From: Pseudomonas protegens
Lineage (GTDB): Bacteria > Pseudomonadota > Gammaproteobacteria > Pseudomonadales > Pseudomonadaceae
NCBI RefSeq assembly: GCF_013407925.2
Contig: NZ_CP060201.1
Span: 2,542,001 to 2,606,000, forward strand
Direction of reading: 5' to 3'
Length of the DNA stretch: 64,000 bases
Shown here: positions 25,910-39,282 of the stretch, piece after piece
Numbering within the stretch: the stretch's first letter is position 1
Layout of the letters: each line of letters starts with the position of its first letter
Translations under genes and position numbers: made by a program
The notes under the pieces: model-generated
Seen by the model: the letters and a program-made list of their open reading frames with translations, nothing else
What the model was told of the DNA's origin: nothing
Databases searched by the model: none

Positions 25910-27049
25910 ATGCCCGATGTATCCCGCTCTGCCTCCTCGCCTGAATCGCACGCGCTGTTCAACGCCGTACAGCAGCATTTCCACCAGGTGATAGTGCCGC
26001 TGTGGCAAGGCCCGGGCTGGAATCCGCAACTGGCTCTGCCGTTCGAGGCGCTGGATGCCGAGCAGCGGCCGCTGCCGCCGCAGCGCTACCGGGCCATGGC
26101 CTGCGCCCGCCAGTTGTATCTGTTCTCCCAATTGATCGGCGATGCCGCCGCGCCCTTTGCCCAGGAGCGGGCCGCCGCGTTGTTCCGCTCGTTGCAGCGG
26201 CACTTCCACGATGCCGAGCACGGTGGCTGGTTCTACAGCATCGATGCCGACGGCGCGCCGCTGGATCGGCGCAAGGATCTCTACACCCACGCCTTTATCC
26301 TCTTCGCCTGCGCCCACTACTGGGCCCGGGTCCGCGAGCCGCTGGTGGAGTCGGTGCTCAATGCCGCCCTGGAAGTAGTGGCCCTGCGCTTTGCCCGGGG
26401 CGACGGCCTCTATGAAGCCAGCCTCGATCAGGATTGGTCGCCGCTGGGCGGCGGCCCGCTGCAGAATCCGCTGATGCACCTGGCCGAAGCCTTCCTCGCC
26501 ACCCTGGCGGTGCGTGACGACCAGGCGGTGCAAGACGCGCTACTGACCCTGTGCCAGGCCATGCAGCAGCACTTCATCGAGCCGCAGCACGGGGTGATGA
26601 TGGAAAAGCCGCTGGGGGCTGTGGATAACTGGTTCGAGCCCGGACACCAGTTCGAGTGGTATTTCCTCCTGGCCTCGTCACCCCTGCTGCGCGGCAGCGC
26701 GCTGCATCAGTCGCTGGAGCGGGCGTTCGCCTTCACCGAGCAGTTGGGTGTCGAGCCGGACAGCGGCGCCGTCTGCGCCATGCTCGAACTGCCGCCCCAG
26801 GCCAGCGTCAAGGACGCCACCCAGCGCATCTGGGCCCAGGCCGAGTACCTGCGCGCCCTGACCTTGCGCCCGCACAGCCAGGCCTCCCTGCTACGCCAGC
26901 TCCAGGCGCTGCACGCGCATTTCCTGCATGCCCGCGGCTGGAATGAATGCCTGGACAGCCAGGGCGCGGTCAGCCGGCGGGACATGCCGTCGACCACGCC
27001 TTACCACCTGGCCACCTGCTATCGCGGGCTGGCGGACTATTTCGCCTGA
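25910..27049 (+). CDS. AGE family epimerase/isomerase
   Basis: 379 residues of the N-acylglucosamine 2-epimerase superfamily, an (alpha/alpha)6 barrel. Family motifs are in order: RAMACARQLYLFSQL, HGGWFYSIDADG, KDLYTHAFILFA with a catalytic-type His near residue 129, GHQFEWYFLL near 245, and the closing TYHLATCYRGL-like segment. Members isomerise or epimerise free sugars (mannose, glucosamine derivatives, sulfoquinovose, cellobiose). The exact sugar is not predictable, and there are no sugar genes nearby. The start at 25910 lacks a clear ribosome-binding site. Confidence 0.82.
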   Translation: MPDVSRSASSPESHALFNAVQQHFHQVIVPLWQGPGWNPQLALPFEALDAEQRPLPPQRYRAMACARQLYLFSQLIGDAAAPFAQERAAALFRSLQRHFHDAEHGGWFYSIDADGAPLDRRKDLYTHAFILFACAHYWARVREPLVESVLNAALEVVALRFARGDGLYEASLDQDWSPLGGGPLQNPLMHLAEAFLATLAVRDDQAVQDALLTLCQAMQQHFIEPQHGVMMEKPLGAVDNWFEPGHQFEWYFLLASSPLLRGSALHQSLERAFAFTEQLGVEPDSGAVCAMLELPPQASVKDATQRIWAQAEYLRALTLRPHSQASLLRQLQALHAHFLHARGWNECLDSQGAVSRRDMPSTTPYHLATCYRGLADYFA

Positions 27050-27098
27050 AGCCTTGCGCCTGTAGGGACGGGCGTGCCCGCGCAGCAGGCAACGCCGA

Positions 27099-28004
27099 TC
27101 AGACGATCCACTTGCGATCCCCGGTAAAGCTGATGGTCAACCAACGCGCGGCATCGGCCTCGCCCAGCTGACTGGAAAGCTCCTCGCGCACCTGGTCCAG
27201 CGTCGCCACGTTCTGCAGCGGATAGTCCGCCGGCAGCACGATGTGGATCTCGATGAAACGCGCCCGGCCGTGCTTCTGCACGTAGGAAATGTATTCCTGG
27301 AAGCCATAGGCGACCATGGCCTCCTCCATCACGCTGCGCACCTTCTCATCCAGCTGGTCCGGAGCGATGCCCAGCACATCCCGCAACGCCGGCCGCAGGA
27401 TCTTCAAGGCCGGTGGCAACATGCTGATGGCCAGCAGGATCAGGATCGCCGGGTCGACATACACCGCCCAGCGGTCATGCCCGTACTGCTTGAGCAGCAG
27501 GGCCGTGACAAAGCTCACCAGCAGCCCCACCGAGAGCATGGCGTCCACCAGCCAGCTGATGTTGTCGAACTGGATCAGCGACGATTTGAGCGTGCGGTTA
27601 CGCCGGCGCACATAGAAGAAGTAGGCGAACTCCGCCACGGCGAAGAAGGCGGCATAAAAGATCACCAGCCCCAACTCGACTTCTCGGCCACCGTTGATGA
27701 TGCCGAACACACCGTTGAGGAAGGCATAGATGGCAATCAGCAGCAGGAAGCTGCCTTCGATCAGCAGCACCATCGGCTCCAGATGCCAGAAGCCGAACTG
27801 GAAACGATGGTTGCTTTCCTTGGCGATCAACCGGGCGGTGATCAGCATCAGGACCTTGATGAAGGTCGCGATCAGGGAAAAGAAACCATCGAACAAAATG
27901 GATTGGGCGCCAGAAACAAAACCCGTGACGATACCGGCGATCGCCACGGCGAACATCAGTACGGTCGATTGTTTGAGCAGAACCTGCTCACCTCGGTTAC
28001 TCAC
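27099..28004 (-). CDS. Cation diffusion facilitator family transporter
   Basis: 301 residues: six membrane helices, then a cytoplasmic C-terminal domain of about 90 residues (DVLGIAPDQLDEKVRSVMEEA, FIEIHIVLPADYPLQN) typical of CDF metal/H+ antiporters. The usual metal site is altered: helix 2 has FDGFFSLIATF and helix 5 FDNISWLVDAM, instead of the DxxxD and HxxxD pairs of zinc exporters. The substrate could therefore be unusual (iron, manganese or another ion). It stands alone on its strand, convergent with the epimerase gene. Confidence 0.85.
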   Translation of the reverse strand: MSNRGEQVLLKQSTVLMFAVAIAGIVTGFVSGAQSILFDGFFSLIATFIKVLMLITARLIAKESNHRFQFGFWHLEPMVLLIEGSFLLLIAIYAFLNGVFGIINGGREVELGLVIFYAAFFAVAEFAYFFYVRRRNRTLKSSLIQFDNISWLVDAMLSVGLLVSFVTALLLKQYGHDRWAVYVDPAILILLAISMLPPALKILRPALRDVLGIAPDQLDEKVRSVMEEAMVAYGFQEYISYVQKHGRARFIEIHIVLPADYPLQNVATLDQVREELSSQLGEADAARWLTISFTGDRKWIV

Positions 28005-28215
28005 GATTCCTCCTATCGAACTTCAAAAACACCGCCTCCAGTGAGGCGGCAGCGAAATTTCGGGGCGGAATTCTACCTTGCCAGGGCTGACCTTTAGCTG
28101 AAACGAATCAGCTTATGTGTTTCCGAGTACAACTGTAGTCGCTGCCGAGCCATGGCGAGGCTGCGATCGCCGAGGTCTTGCAACCGCAGGAGGGCCTGAC
28201 GGCCCTGCGCAGCGG

Positions 28216-29859
<1,644 letters not shown>

Positions 29860-30576
29860 TCAGTGACCGCCCAGGTAAGCGTTGCGCACCTCCTCGTTGA
29901 CCAGCAGCTCCTTGCCAGTGCCGCTGAGGCGAATCTCGCCGTTGACCATCACGTAGGCGCGATCAGAGAGCTTCAGCGCGTGGTTGGCGTTCTGCTCCAC
30001 CAGGAAGATGGTCATGCCGGTGGCCGCCAACTCCCGCAGGGTGGCGAAGATCTGTTTCACCACGATAGGCGCCAGCCCCAGGCTCGGTTCATCCAGCAAC
30101 AGCAACTTGGGCCGGCTCATCAGCGCCCGGGCAATGGCCAGCATCTGCTGCTCGCCGCCGGACATGGTCATGGCCCGCTGGGTACGCCGTTCCTTGAGCC
30201 GCGGAAACAGCTCGAACATGCGCTGCATGTCCTCATTGGCGTACTTGTCGCCAATTGGGATGGTGCCCATCAGCAGGTTCTCTTCCACGGTCATGTCGGG
30301 GAACACCCGGCGCCCTTCTGGGGACTGGGCGATGCCGTTGGAGGCGATGTAGTGGGACGACTTGTGGGTGATGTCCACACCGCGATAGAGGATCTGTCCG
30401 GACTCGGCACGGGGCTGGCCGAAAATCGACATCAGCAGGGTCGATTTGCCGGCGCCGTTGGAGCCGATCAGGCTCACGGTTTCCCCTTCGTTGATGTGCA
30501 GCGAGACTTTCTTCAGGGCCTGGATCGGGCCGTAGTACACGTCCAGGTCCTTGAGTTCGAGGATAGGTTGACTCAT
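29860..30576 (-). CDS. livF: Branched-chain amino acid ABC transporter, ATP-binding protein LivF/BraG
   Basis: 238 residues. Walker A GSNGAGKST (38-46), signature MSGGEQQML, Walker B LLLLDEPSLGL, and the H-loop replaced by VEQNANHAL, as is typical of LivF. With LivG it powers uptake of leucine, isoleucine, valine and related amino acids through LivHM. The start overlaps the livG stop by 4 bp (30573-30576). Last gene of the operon, followed by a strong terminator. Confidence 0.95.
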   Translation of the reverse strand: MSQPILELKDLDVYYGPIQALKKVSLHINEGETVSLIGSNGAGKSTLLMSIFGQPRAESGQILYRGVDITHKSSHYIASNGIAQSPEGRRVFPDMTVEENLLMGTIPIGDKYANEDMQRMFELFPRLKERRTQRAMTMSGGEQQMLAIARALMSRPKLLLLDEPSLGLAPIVVKQIFATLRELAATGMTIFLVEQNANHALKLSDRAYVMVNGEIRLSGTGKELLVNEEVRNAYLGGH

Positions 30577-31445
30577 ACCAGCTCCTCTTCGTCGGCACCC
30601 AGGTAGGCGGCGATCACCTTCGGATCGTTGCGGATCGCCTCCGGTCCGCCTTCGGCGATCACGTTGCCGTGGTCGAGCACCACGATGTGGTCGGAAATAC
30701 TCATCACCATGCCCATGTCGTGTTCAATCAGCACCACGGTCAGATCGTGCTCGTCGCGCAGCAGCCGGATCATCGCGCTCAGCGCTTCGGTTTCCTGAGG
30801 GTTGAGGCCGGCGGCCGGTTCGTCGAGGCAGATGATCTGCGGCCGGGTGCACATGGCCCGGGCGATCTCCAGGCGCCGCTGCTGGCCGTAGGACAGCTCG
30901 CCGGCCAGGCGGTTGGCGCAGTCCACCAGGTCCACCACTTCCAGCCAGTAGAAGGCGTGGTCCAGGGCGGCGCTTTCGGCCTTGCGGTAACCCTTGGTGT
31001 TGAGGATGCCGGACAGCAGGTTGCGGTTGACCCACATGTGCTGGGCCACCAGCAGGTTCTCCACCACGGACATTTCCTTGAACAGGCGAATGTTCTGGAA
31101 AGTCCGCGCCAGGCCGGCCCGGTTCACCAGGTGGGTGCCGCCGAACATCTTGTAGTACAGGCGGCTGGCGAAGCTTTTCGGCGACACGAAGTCGCTGGCG
31201 CGAAACGGCTCGCCCAAGAGCTTGATGACGTTGGTCTGCTGGCCCCGGGTATTGAGCTCGATGCGCCCGCCGGAGGCCTTGTAGAAGCCGGTCAGGCAGT
31301 TGAACACCGTGGTCTTGCCGGCGCCGTTGGGGCCGATCAGGGCGAAGATCGAGTTGCGCTTGACCTTCAGGCTGACGTCGCTGAGGGCCTTGATGCCGCC
31401 GAAGTGCATCATCAAATTCTCGACCGAAAGAATGTATTCGCTCAT
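30573..31445 (-). CDS. livG: Branched-chain amino acid ABC transporter, ATP-binding protein LivG/BraF
   Basis: 290 residues. Walker A GPNGAGKTT (38-46), signature LSYGQQRRLEIARAM, Walker B IICLDEPAAGLNP, and the LivG-type insertion after Walker A (LLGEPFRASDFVSPKSFASRLYY and following) that makes it longer than LivF. It overlaps livM and livF by 4 bp on either side, so the permease and ATPase genes are translationally coupled. Confidence 0.95.
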   Translation of the reverse strand: MSEYILSVENLMMHFGGIKALSDVSLKVKRNSIFALIGPNGAGKTTVFNCLTGFYKASGGRIELNTRGQQTNVIKLLGEPFRASDFVSPKSFASRLYYKMFGGTHLVNRAGLARTFQNIRLFKEMSVVENLLVAQHMWVNRNLLSGILNTKGYRKAESAALDHAFYWLEVVDLVDCANRLAGELSYGQQRRLEIARAMCTRPQIICLDEPAAGLNPQETEALSAMIRLLRDEHDLTVVLIEHDMGMVMSISDHIVVLDHGNVIAEGGPEAIRNDPKVIAAYLGADEEELV

Positions 31446-32737
31446 GGCGCGTTCCCCTCAGTCAGAGCACCTTTGCGTGGAGTGACCCCGGTACGGCTGA
31501 TGCGGATCAGCCCTCGCGGTCGCCAGATCATCATCAACACCATGAGAATGCCGAACAGCAGCACCCGGTATTCGGAGAAGCTGCGCAGCAGCTCCGGGGC
31601 CACGGTCAGGACGAAGGCCGCGATCACCACGCCCACCGTGGAGCCCATGCCCCCCAGGACCACGATGGCGAGGATCAGCGCCGACTCGAAGAAGGTGAAG
31701 GAGGACGGGTTGACGAAGCCCTGGTAGCTGGCAAAGAACACCCCGGCCAGGCCGGCGGTGGAAGCGCCGAGGGTGAAGGCCGAGAGTTTCACCAGCACAT
31801 GGTTCAGGCCCATGGCGCGGCAGGCGATCTCGTCTTCACGCAGGGCTTCCCAGGCCCGGCCCACCGGCATGCGGGTCAGCCGGTGCTTGATGTAGAGCAC
31901 CAGCAGCACAACGATGAACAGCACGATGTAGATGAACAGGAACTTCAGGTTGGGGTTGTATTCCAGGCCGAAGAACTCGTGGAACGGCACCCCGCCGTCC
32001 TTGGCCTTGCGCCCGAACTCCAGGCCCATGAAGGTCGGCGAAGGCACCGGCATGCCATTGGGGCCGCCAGTGAAGGACAGCCAGTTGTTGAGCACCAGGC
32101 GGATGATCTCGCCAAAGCCCAGGGTCACGATGGCCAGATAGTCGCCGTGCATTCGCAGCACCGGGAAGCCCAATATGCACCCCGCCAGCGCCGCGGCAAT
32201 CGCCGCCAGGGGCAGCACGGTCCAGAAGCCCAGGCCCAGGTACTGGTAACCCAGGGCCAGGCCGTAGGCGCCAATGGCATAGAACGCCACGTAGCCCAGG
32301 TCCAGCAGCCCCGCCAGGCCCACCACGATGTTCAGTCCCAGGCCCAGCAGCACATAGATCAGGCCGAGGATGACCACGGTCAGCAGGTACTTGTTGGCGA
32401 AGAACGGGAACACGATGGCGATCACGATCAGCGCCGGGATGATCCAGCGCAGCCGCGACTTGTAGTCCGGCGCCAGCACATGCACCCCGGAACCGGTGGT
32501 CTCGAAGCCCTGGAGAATCTTCAGGCCCTTGGGGGTTTGCAGGAACAGGCTCAGGGCCAGGCGGCCGGCCATGACGATCGCCACCAGCCACGCCACGCGA
32601 GTCGGTTGCAGGTTGAAGCTGTAGCCGTCGAGCACCACGCCCACGATGGGGCCGAAGACGATCAGCGAGATCAGCCCGGCGAGCACGGCGTCGATGACGC
32701 TCTTTTTGATATCAATCGGTTTATTGGCAGCAGACAT
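31442..32737 (-). CDS. livM: Branched-chain amino acid ABC transporter permease LivM/BraE
   Basis: 431 residues, with a soluble N-terminal extension followed by about ten membrane helices and the LivM signature region (GLNIVVGLAGLLDLGYVAFYAIGAYG; GRAWEALREDEIACRAMGLN, the coupling loop to the ATPase). Forms the inner-membrane channel with LivH. The gap to livH is 2 bp; the stop overlaps the livG start. Confidence 0.94.
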   Translation of the reverse strand: MSAANKPIDIKKSVIDAVLAGLISLIVFGPIVGVVLDGYSFNLQPTRVAWLVAIVMAGRLALSLFLQTPKGLKILQGFETTGSGVHVLAPDYKSRLRWIIPALIVIAIVFPFFANKYLLTVVILGLIYVLLGLGLNIVVGLAGLLDLGYVAFYAIGAYGLALGYQYLGLGFWTVLPLAAIAAALAGCILGFPVLRMHGDYLAIVTLGFGEIIRLVLNNWLSFTGGPNGMPVPSPTFMGLEFGRKAKDGGVPFHEFFGLEYNPNLKFLFIYIVLFIVVLLVLYIKHRLTRMPVGRAWEALREDEIACRAMGLNHVLVKLSAFTLGASTAGLAGVFFASYQGFVNPSSFTFFESALILAIVVLGGMGSTVGVVIAAFVLTVAPELLRSFSEYRVLLFGILMVLMMIWRPRGLIRISRTGVTPRKGALTEGNAP

Positions 32738-32739
32738 AC

Positions 32740-33654
<915 letters not shown>

Positions 33655-33772
33655 AACGCAATCTCACGGACTTGAGAGACTGCACAGGCCGTTGACGCCG
33701 GACAGGGATCACCCGTCTGCGCAACACGTGCGTTGTGCAGCTCTACGAGAAAAGGCAAGTACTGCACGAGCA

Positions 33773-33803
33773 GGGACCGGCATCAGGGGGTGATGCCGGC
33801 CCG
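33773..33803 (-). other. Stem-loop between livK and livH
   Basis: GGGACCGGCATCA pairs with TGATGCCGGCCCG around five G residues. On the transcribed strand no U-run follows, so it is more likely a 3'-end stabiliser or leaky attenuator than a full terminator. That would let the binding protein be made in excess over the membrane genes, the usual arrangement. Confidence 0.6.
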
Positions 33804-33815
33804 TTCGGACTCATG

Positions 33816-34952
33816 TCACTTCTGTTTTTCCAGCTGGTGGTACTTGCCGTCCTTGTCCCACTGATAGACCACGTAGTCGGAGATCTTCAGGTCGCCCTTG
33901 GCGTCCCAGGACTTCTCGCCCATCACGGTTTTCACCGGATTGGCCTTGAGCCACTTGGCGGCGTCTTCGCCCTTGTTGGATTTGGCGCCGTTGAAGCCGG
34001 CGGCCAGTGCCTGGACCGAGGCGTAGGCGTACAGGGTGTAGCCTTCAGGCTCGGTGCCGGCCTTGCGGAAGGCATCCACCACCGCCTTGCTGTCGGGCAG
34101 CAGGCGTGGGTCGGCGCCGAAGGTCATGTACACGCCGTCGACGTATTGCGGGCCACCGGCGGTGGTCACCAGTTCGTCGGTAACGATGCCGTCGTCGGAC
34201 ATGAACTTGACGTCCTTCAGGCCCTGCTCGCGCAGCTGGCGTACCAGCGGACCGGCTTCCGGGTGCAGGCCACCGAAGTACACCACGTCGGCACCGGCGG
34301 CGCGGATCTTGGTCACCACGGCGCTGAAGTCTTTCTCGCCACGGGTCAGGCCCTCGTACAGCACCGGGGTCACGCCGCGCTTGGTCAGCTGTGCCTTGGT
34401 GGCGTCCGCCAGGCCCTGGCCGTAGGTGTCCTTGTCGTGCAGCACCACGACTTTCTTGCCCTTGAGCACGTCGACGATGTAGTCGCCGGCGACGATGCCC
34501 TGCTGGTCGTCACGCCCGCACATACGGAACATCGCGGACAGGCCGCGCTCGGTGACTTGCGGGTTGGTGGAGCCCGGGGTGATGGCAATCACGCCGGCGT
34601 CGCTGTACACCTCGGAAGCCGGAATGGTCGACGAGGAGCAGAAGTGCCCGACCACGCCGGCGACCTTGTCCTGGTCCACCAGACGGTTGGCCACCGCCAC
34701 CGCCTGCTTCGGTTCACAGGCGTCGTCGCCCTTGACCAGCACGATCTTCTCGCCGTTGACCCCGCCCTTGGCGTTGATCTCGTCAGCCGCTGCCTGTGCA
34801 CCCTTCATGTACTGCTCGCCAAATGCCGCATTGGCGCCTGTCATGGGACCCGCTACACCGATCTTCAGGTCGGCTTGAGCAAACGCAGAAACACCCAGCG
34901 CAGTTGCCACTGCGAGGGCCAGAAAGCCTTTCTTGTAAAACGTCTGGGACAT
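33816..34952 (-). CDS. livK: Branched-chain amino acid ABC transporter, periplasmic binding protein LivK/BraC
   Basis: 378 residues from the ATG at 34952 (MSQTFYKKGFL), nine bases after GGAG; the frame extends 11 codons further but without support. Signal peptide ending SAFAQA, then a type I periplasmic binding fold: LKIGVAGPMTGANAAFGEQYMKGAQ, VVGHFCSSSTIPAS, ITPGSTNPQ. Two Cys (DDACEPK and GHFCSS) match the disulfide of this family. It captures leucine, isoleucine, valine and probably alanine or threonine. It heads the livKHMGF cluster; a sigma-54 promoter lies 58-74 bp upstream. Confidence 0.95.
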   Translation of the reverse strand: MSQTFYKKGFLALAVATALGVSAFAQADLKIGVAGPMTGANAAFGEQYMKGAQAAADEINAKGGVNGEKIVLVKGDDACEPKQAVAVANRLVDQDKVAGVVGHFCSSSTIPASEVYSDAGVIAITPGSTNPQVTERGLSAMFRMCGRDDQQGIVAGDYIVDVLKGKKVVVLHDKDTYGQGLADATKAQLTKRGVTPVLYEGLTRGEKDFSAVVTKIRAAGADVVYFGGLHPEAGPLVRQLREQGLKDVKFMSDDGIVTDELVTTAGGPQYVDGVYMTFGADPRLLPDSKAVVDAFRKAGTEPEGYTLYAYASVQALAAGFNGAKSNKGEDAAKWLKANPVKTVMGEKSWDAKGDLKISDYVVYQWDKDGKYHQLEKQK

Positions 34953-35009
34953 GAGGTGGTGCTCCAAGGTTTTTTTAGTTGGCACTGCGACTTCACTAAG
35001 GTTGCTCAG

Positions 35010-35026
35010 AGCAAGCGCCGTGCCAG
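35010..35026 (-). promoter_or_regulatory. Sigma-54 (RpoN) promoter of livK
   Basis: On the minus strand the sequence is C-TGGCACG-GCGC-TTGCT, a full match to the -24/-12 consensus TGGCACG-N4-TTGCW. The start codon is about 60 bp downstream, so the leader would be about 45 bases. The match is seen in the sequence; promoter activity is inferred. Confidence 0.8.
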
Positions 35027-35223
35027 TGGTTTTTTATTCTGAAAAAAGTCGCTGTCTTATTGTTATTTCGACTGTTTCGAGCCCTTTTTTATTGGGCGTG
35101 CAACCGTCTAAACCGCGGAAGGTGAAACCCTGCTTTTTAATGGGCGCAACCCATGCGTGCCATCATTGCAACCGCGACACAATTCAACGTGCAACCTTGC
35201 TGTAACAGCCCGCGTCACCGAAC

Positions 35224-35240
35224 TGCACACTGCTGGTGCG
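35224..35240. promoter_or_regulatory. Candidate NtrC enhancer site upstream of livK
   Basis: TGCAC-N5-TGGTGC plus one base (35224-35240) keeps both arms of the NtrC dyad TGCACCA-N3-TGGTGCA except the inner CA and last A. A further half-site, GCACCATTA, lies at 35256-35264. They sit about 200 bp upstream of the sigma-54 promoter, a normal enhancer distance. Confidence 0.5.
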
Positions 35241-35316
35241 GGACTGCTACGAGCCGCACCATTACAGGCTAGTCGCTGCATCGAAAAGCGTCGTCTGCGG
35301 CTATTTATTTCCTTGT

Positions 35317-36600
35317 TCAGATCACGATCCGCAGGCACTGGCCCGCGTGATAGAGGGAAAAACCGGCTTCGTACAGGCAACTGCGCAGGCCCACGCCGGC
35401 CAGGGGCTGCATGGGCGCGAAGGGAATCGGCAGTGCCTGGGGATCGCCGTTGCACAGGTAGTCGGCGAAGGCCTTGCCGACCACGGTGCCGGTGGTCACC
35501 CCTCGGCCGTTGTAACCGGTGACGGCCACCAGGCCGGGGGCCGGTTCGAACAGGCGCATCAGGTGATCGGGGGTGAAGGCGATGCAGCCGGTCCAGGTGC
35601 ATTCCCACTGCACCGGCTTGAGGTAAGGGAAGTAGTGCTGCTGCACCCGGTCGGCCCAGGCCTTGAGGAACCACAGAGGCTTCTGGTTGCCATTGCCCAG
35701 GCTGCCCAGCAGCAAGCGCCCATCGGCATCCCGGCGGATACTGCTCAGCACCTGACGGGTATCCCAGGAACCCTGGCCACCGGGCAGGATCTGCCGGGCC
35801 GCCTCTTCGGTGAGCGGCGCGGAAGCCACCTGGTAGTAGTAGCCGGGGAAGAAATTGCGCCGCAGCTCGGTCCAGTCGCCTTCGGTGTAGGCGTTGGAGG
35901 CGATCACCACTTGCTCGGCCAGCACCGAACCCTGCTCGGTCTGCACCGACCAGCGCTGGCCCTGGCGCTCCAGGCGGGTCACCGGGGAATGGTCGAACAG
36001 CTGGCCGCCGAGCTTGACCGCGGCCTTGGCCAGCCCGGTGGTGTAGGCCATCGGATTAAGGGTGCCGGCACGCCGGTCGAGCAGCGCGGCGGCGATCTTG
36101 CGGGTGCCGGTGGCCTGCTCGCAGGCCGCGCCGGTCAACAGCTCCACCGGGGCGCCACGGCGCTTCCATTGTTCTTCGCGACTGCGCAGGTCAGCCTCGC
36201 CACGGGCGTTATGGGCCATGTGCAAGGTGCCTTCGCGGCGCAACTGGCAATCGATCTGGTACTTGTCCACCAGGCTGAACACCAGGGCCGGCGCGGCGCC
36301 GAGCATGCGGTTGAGCTGGCTGCCCACCTGCTCGCCGAAACCGGCCTCGATCTCGTCCGGCGGGATCCACATACCGGCGTTGACCAGCCCGACGTTGCGC
36401 CCCGACCCGCCCTGCCCCGCGCGATGGGCCTCGACCACGCAGACCCGCTTGCCCTGCTCCAGCAGATGCACCGCCGCCGACAGGCCGGTGAAACCGGCGC
36501 CGATGATGCACACATCCGCCGTCAGCTCGCCCTTGAGCGGGGCGTTGTCAGGCCGCTGCGGGGTCAGTTTTTCCCATAGACATTGTTCTTGTAGCGCCAT
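35317..36600 (-). CDS. amaA: L-pipecolate oxidase (FAD-dependent), AmaA
   Basis: 427 residues of the DadA-like FAD amine oxidase family: dinucleotide motif GAGFTG (34-39) followed by VVEAHRAGQGGSGRNVG, where the Gly/Ser-rich loop contacts FAD, and the C-terminal GLVAVTGYNGRGVTTGTVVGK. From memory it corresponds closely to P. putida AmaA, which oxidises L-pipecolate to delta-1-piperideine-6-carboxylate in D-lysine catabolism. The same three-gene arrangement, amaA-amaB with a divergent LysR, occurs there. Inner-membrane association is reported for the family. Confidence 0.87.
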   Translation of the reverse strand: MALQEQCLWEKLTPQRPDNAPLKGELTADVCIIGAGFTGLSAAVHLLEQGKRVCVVEAHRAGQGGSGRNVGLVNAGMWIPPDEIEAGFGEQVGSQLNRMLGAAPALVFSLVDKYQIDCQLRREGTLHMAHNARGEADLRSREEQWKRRGAPVELLTGAACEQATGTRKIAAALLDRRAGTLNPMAYTTGLAKAAVKLGGQLFDHSPVTRLERQGQRWSVQTEQGSVLAEQVVIASNAYTEGDWTELRRNFFPGYYYQVASAPLTEEAARQILPGGQGSWDTRQVLSSIRRDADGRLLLGSLGNGNQKPLWFLKAWADRVQQHYFPYLKPVQWECTWTGCIAFTPDHLMRLFEPAPGLVAVTGYNGRGVTTGTVVGKAFADYLCNGDPQALPIPFAPMQPLAGVGLRSCLYEAGFSLYHAGQCLRIVI

Positions 36601-36649
36601 TGCCAGACTCCGAAATCAACGAACCACAGACGCTGAAACGCATTGACCG

Positions 36650-36712
36650 CTGTTCGCCAGCAAGCTGGCTCCTACAAATCACCCCATAGGAGCGAGCTTG
36701 CTCGCGAATAGA
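36650..36712. repeat. REP-like pair between amaA and amaB
   Basis: Two palindromes, one around GCCAGCAAGCTGGCTCC (36656-36672) and one around GAGCGAGCTTGCTCGCGAA (36691-36709). They fill the gap between the two co-directional genes and may stabilise the upstream amaB message. Confidence 0.7.
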
Positions 36713-36713
36713 C

Positions 36714-38204
<1,491 letters not shown>

Positions 38205-38374
38205 GGGGTTACTCCTGACAGATGAACGCGAAAGATCCAGGCCGCCGTGACGGCCATCAAGGCCTGTAGTTGTAGCTGGCCCGAGACTTGCCAACAAACG
38301 ACCTTTAAGCGAGATATCATTCCGTTTATTCATGCTGAGCCGGTATCCAGCACCGATAAGAACAAGGACCACCC

Positions 38375-39277
38375 ATGCTGAACAAACGCTACCTGCCGTC
38401 GATCACCGCCCTGCAGTGCTTCGAGGCCGTGACCCGGCACCTGAGCTTCACCCGCGCCGCCGAAGAACTCAACCTGACCCAGAGCGCGGTGAGCAAACAG
38501 GTGGCGCAACTGGAAGAGCTGCTGCAGCACCTGCTGTTCCGCCGGGTGCGGCGGCGCCTGCAACTGACCCCGGCCGGCGACCTGTACCTGGTGGAAGTGC
38601 GCAAGATCCTCACCCAGGTGGAGATGTCCACCCACTACCTGCGCTCCTATGGCGGCGAAACCGAAGTGCTGCGGGTGTCCACGCCCTACACCTTCGGCGC
38701 CCGCTGGCTGGTGCCGCGCCTCAAGGGCTGGCGCCTGCGCCACCCGCATATCCACCTGGACCTGTGCAACGAGCAGGAGCCGGACGAACTGCTCCAGGGC
38801 CATGCCGACCTGGCGTTCTACTTCGGCCAGGGCGCGCGCCCCGGCACCGAAAGCCTGAAGCTGTTCAGCGAGGAACTGGTGGCGGTCTGCGCCCCGGACA
38901 GCCTGCCCGCCGAACCCTTGACCGATCCGCGGCAACTGACCGAACTGGTGCTGCTGCAGAACGCCTCGCGGCCCCAGGGTTGGCACGAATGGTTCGAACA
39001 GCAGGGCTACCAGACCGAACACAGCTATCACGGCCCGCGCTTCGAAACCTTCTACATGTGCATCCGCGCCGCCCAGGTCGGTTGTGGCGTGGCCCTGCTG
39101 CCGCGCTTCCTGGTGGAAGAGGAACTGGCCGAGGGCAAGCTGGTGATCGCCTGGAAGTACGCCATGCCCAGCCAGGACGCCTACTACCTGGCCTACCCCG
39201 AGCACTCGGCGGAAGTGCCCAAGGTCCGCGACTTCGTGCGCTGGATGCTCGAACACAACGACGCTCCCCTCCCGTAG
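38375..39277 (+). CDS. LysR family regulator divergent from amaB
   Basis: 300 residues. Helix-turn-helix LPSITALQCFEAVTRHLSFTRAAEELNLTQSAVSKQVAQLE, then a GcvA-like effector domain (FGARWLVPRLKGW, ADLAFYFGQGARP, VGCGVALLPRFLVEEEL). AAGGA precedes the ATG. It is divergent from amaB with 170 bp between, so it is the likely activator of the pipecolate/aminoadipate genes; the inducer is presumably a pathway intermediate (inference). Confidence 0.87.
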   Translation: MLNKRYLPSITALQCFEAVTRHLSFTRAAEELNLTQSAVSKQVAQLEELLQHLLFRRVRRRLQLTPAGDLYLVEVRKILTQVEMSTHYLRSYGGETEVLRVSTPYTFGARWLVPRLKGWRLRHPHIHLDLCNEQEPDELLQGHADLAFYFGQGARPGTESLKLFSEELVAVCAPDSLPAEPLTDPRQLTELVLLQNASRPQGWHEWFEQQGYQTEHSYHGPRFETFYMCIRAAQVGCGVALLPRFLVEEELAEGKLVIAWKYAMPSQDAYYLAYPEHSAEVPKVRDFVRWMLEHNDAPLP

Positions 39278-39282
39278 GCGCC

